Source of the DNA: Asterias rubens
Lineage: Eukaryota > Echinodermata > Asteroidea > Forcipulatida > Asteriidae
DNA: 64,000 nucleotides
Reading direction: 5' to 3'
NCBI RefSeq assembly: GCF_902459465.1
Contig: NC_047082.1
Span: forward strand, 4,774,001-4,838,000
Shown one piece after another: positions 63,946-64,000 of this stretch (the first letter of the stretch is position 1; every line of letters begins with the position of its first letter). The position numbers and the translations under genes were made by a program. The notes under the pieces were generated by a model. It was not told the DNA's origin. It searched no databases and was given only the letters and a program-made list of their open reading frames with translations.

Positions 63946-64000
63946 CACTATTGGTAATTGTCAAAGACTAGCCTTCACAGTTGGTGTATCTCAACATATG
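63946..64000 (+). mobile_element. Family A element, cut by window end
   Basis: TGGACACTATTGGTAATTGT and CTTCACAGTTGGTGTATCTC. Left end only. Confidence 0.75.

Overview
This is a window of an animal nuclear genome, most likely a marine invertebrate and probably an echinoderm (sea star). It is AT-rich and gene-poor. Introns with GT-AG boundaries are visible. Much of it consists of short inverted-repeat DNA elements, tRNA-derived SINEs, LINE remnants and tandem arrays. The species call rests on the invertebrate look of the two recognisable genes and on repeat families that I associate with echinoderms. No species-level marker is present.

Two genes are recognisable. (1) 27155-29698 (-) is a complete, intronless 847-codon reading frame for a Kelch protein of unusual build: a predicted N-myristoylated and palmitoylated start, two BTB domains in tandem, BACK, then about six Kelch repeats. 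It is probably a membrane-tethered CUL3 ubiquitin-ligase adaptor. (2) 60846-62865 (+) carries the first two coding exons of a ZnT1/ZnT10-type zinc transporter (SLC30). A likely non-coding first exon ends at 58788, metal-response-element-like sites lie upstream, and the gene runs off the right edge.

Region by region. 0-5.05 kb holds a nearly identical 1.87-kb segment twice (1-1872 and 3180-5050); each copy has two phase-compatible candidate exons (A and B). 5.2-7.9 kb has further candidate exons of an unrecognised + strand gene. 7.9-10.6 kb is a 56-bp satellite with a higher-order period of about 452 bp. 10.86-11.3 kb is a diverged inverted copy of the last two exons, so the locus reads as two tail-to-tail paralogues with the satellite between them. 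11.75-13.9 kb is a second array, with a unit of about 48 bp. 14-27 kb is mostly inverted-repeat elements and unique AT-rich DNA. The Kelch gene follows. 31-32.8 kb is a degenerate tandem repeat. 33.5-35.1 kb is a G-rich minisatellite with recurrent G-quadruplex motifs. 36-37.2 kb is a SINE plus inverted-repeat cluster. 39.4-40.5 kb is a 19-bp satellite. 41-55 kb is dense in repeats, with one convincing unassigned exon (47285-47500, -). 58-63 kb is the transporter locus, with a dead Tc1-like transposase in its first intron.

The commonest dispersed repeat, called family A here, is about 350-380 bp, ends in inverted repeats and sits at TTAA-like sites. Family B (about 375 bp) is related. Both look like non-autonomous, piggyBac-like elements judged by target site only. 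Several nested insertions give relative ages. I recognise no intact tRNA or rRNA gene and no CRISPR array. Coordinates of repeats are good to a few bases and those of arrays to tens of bases.
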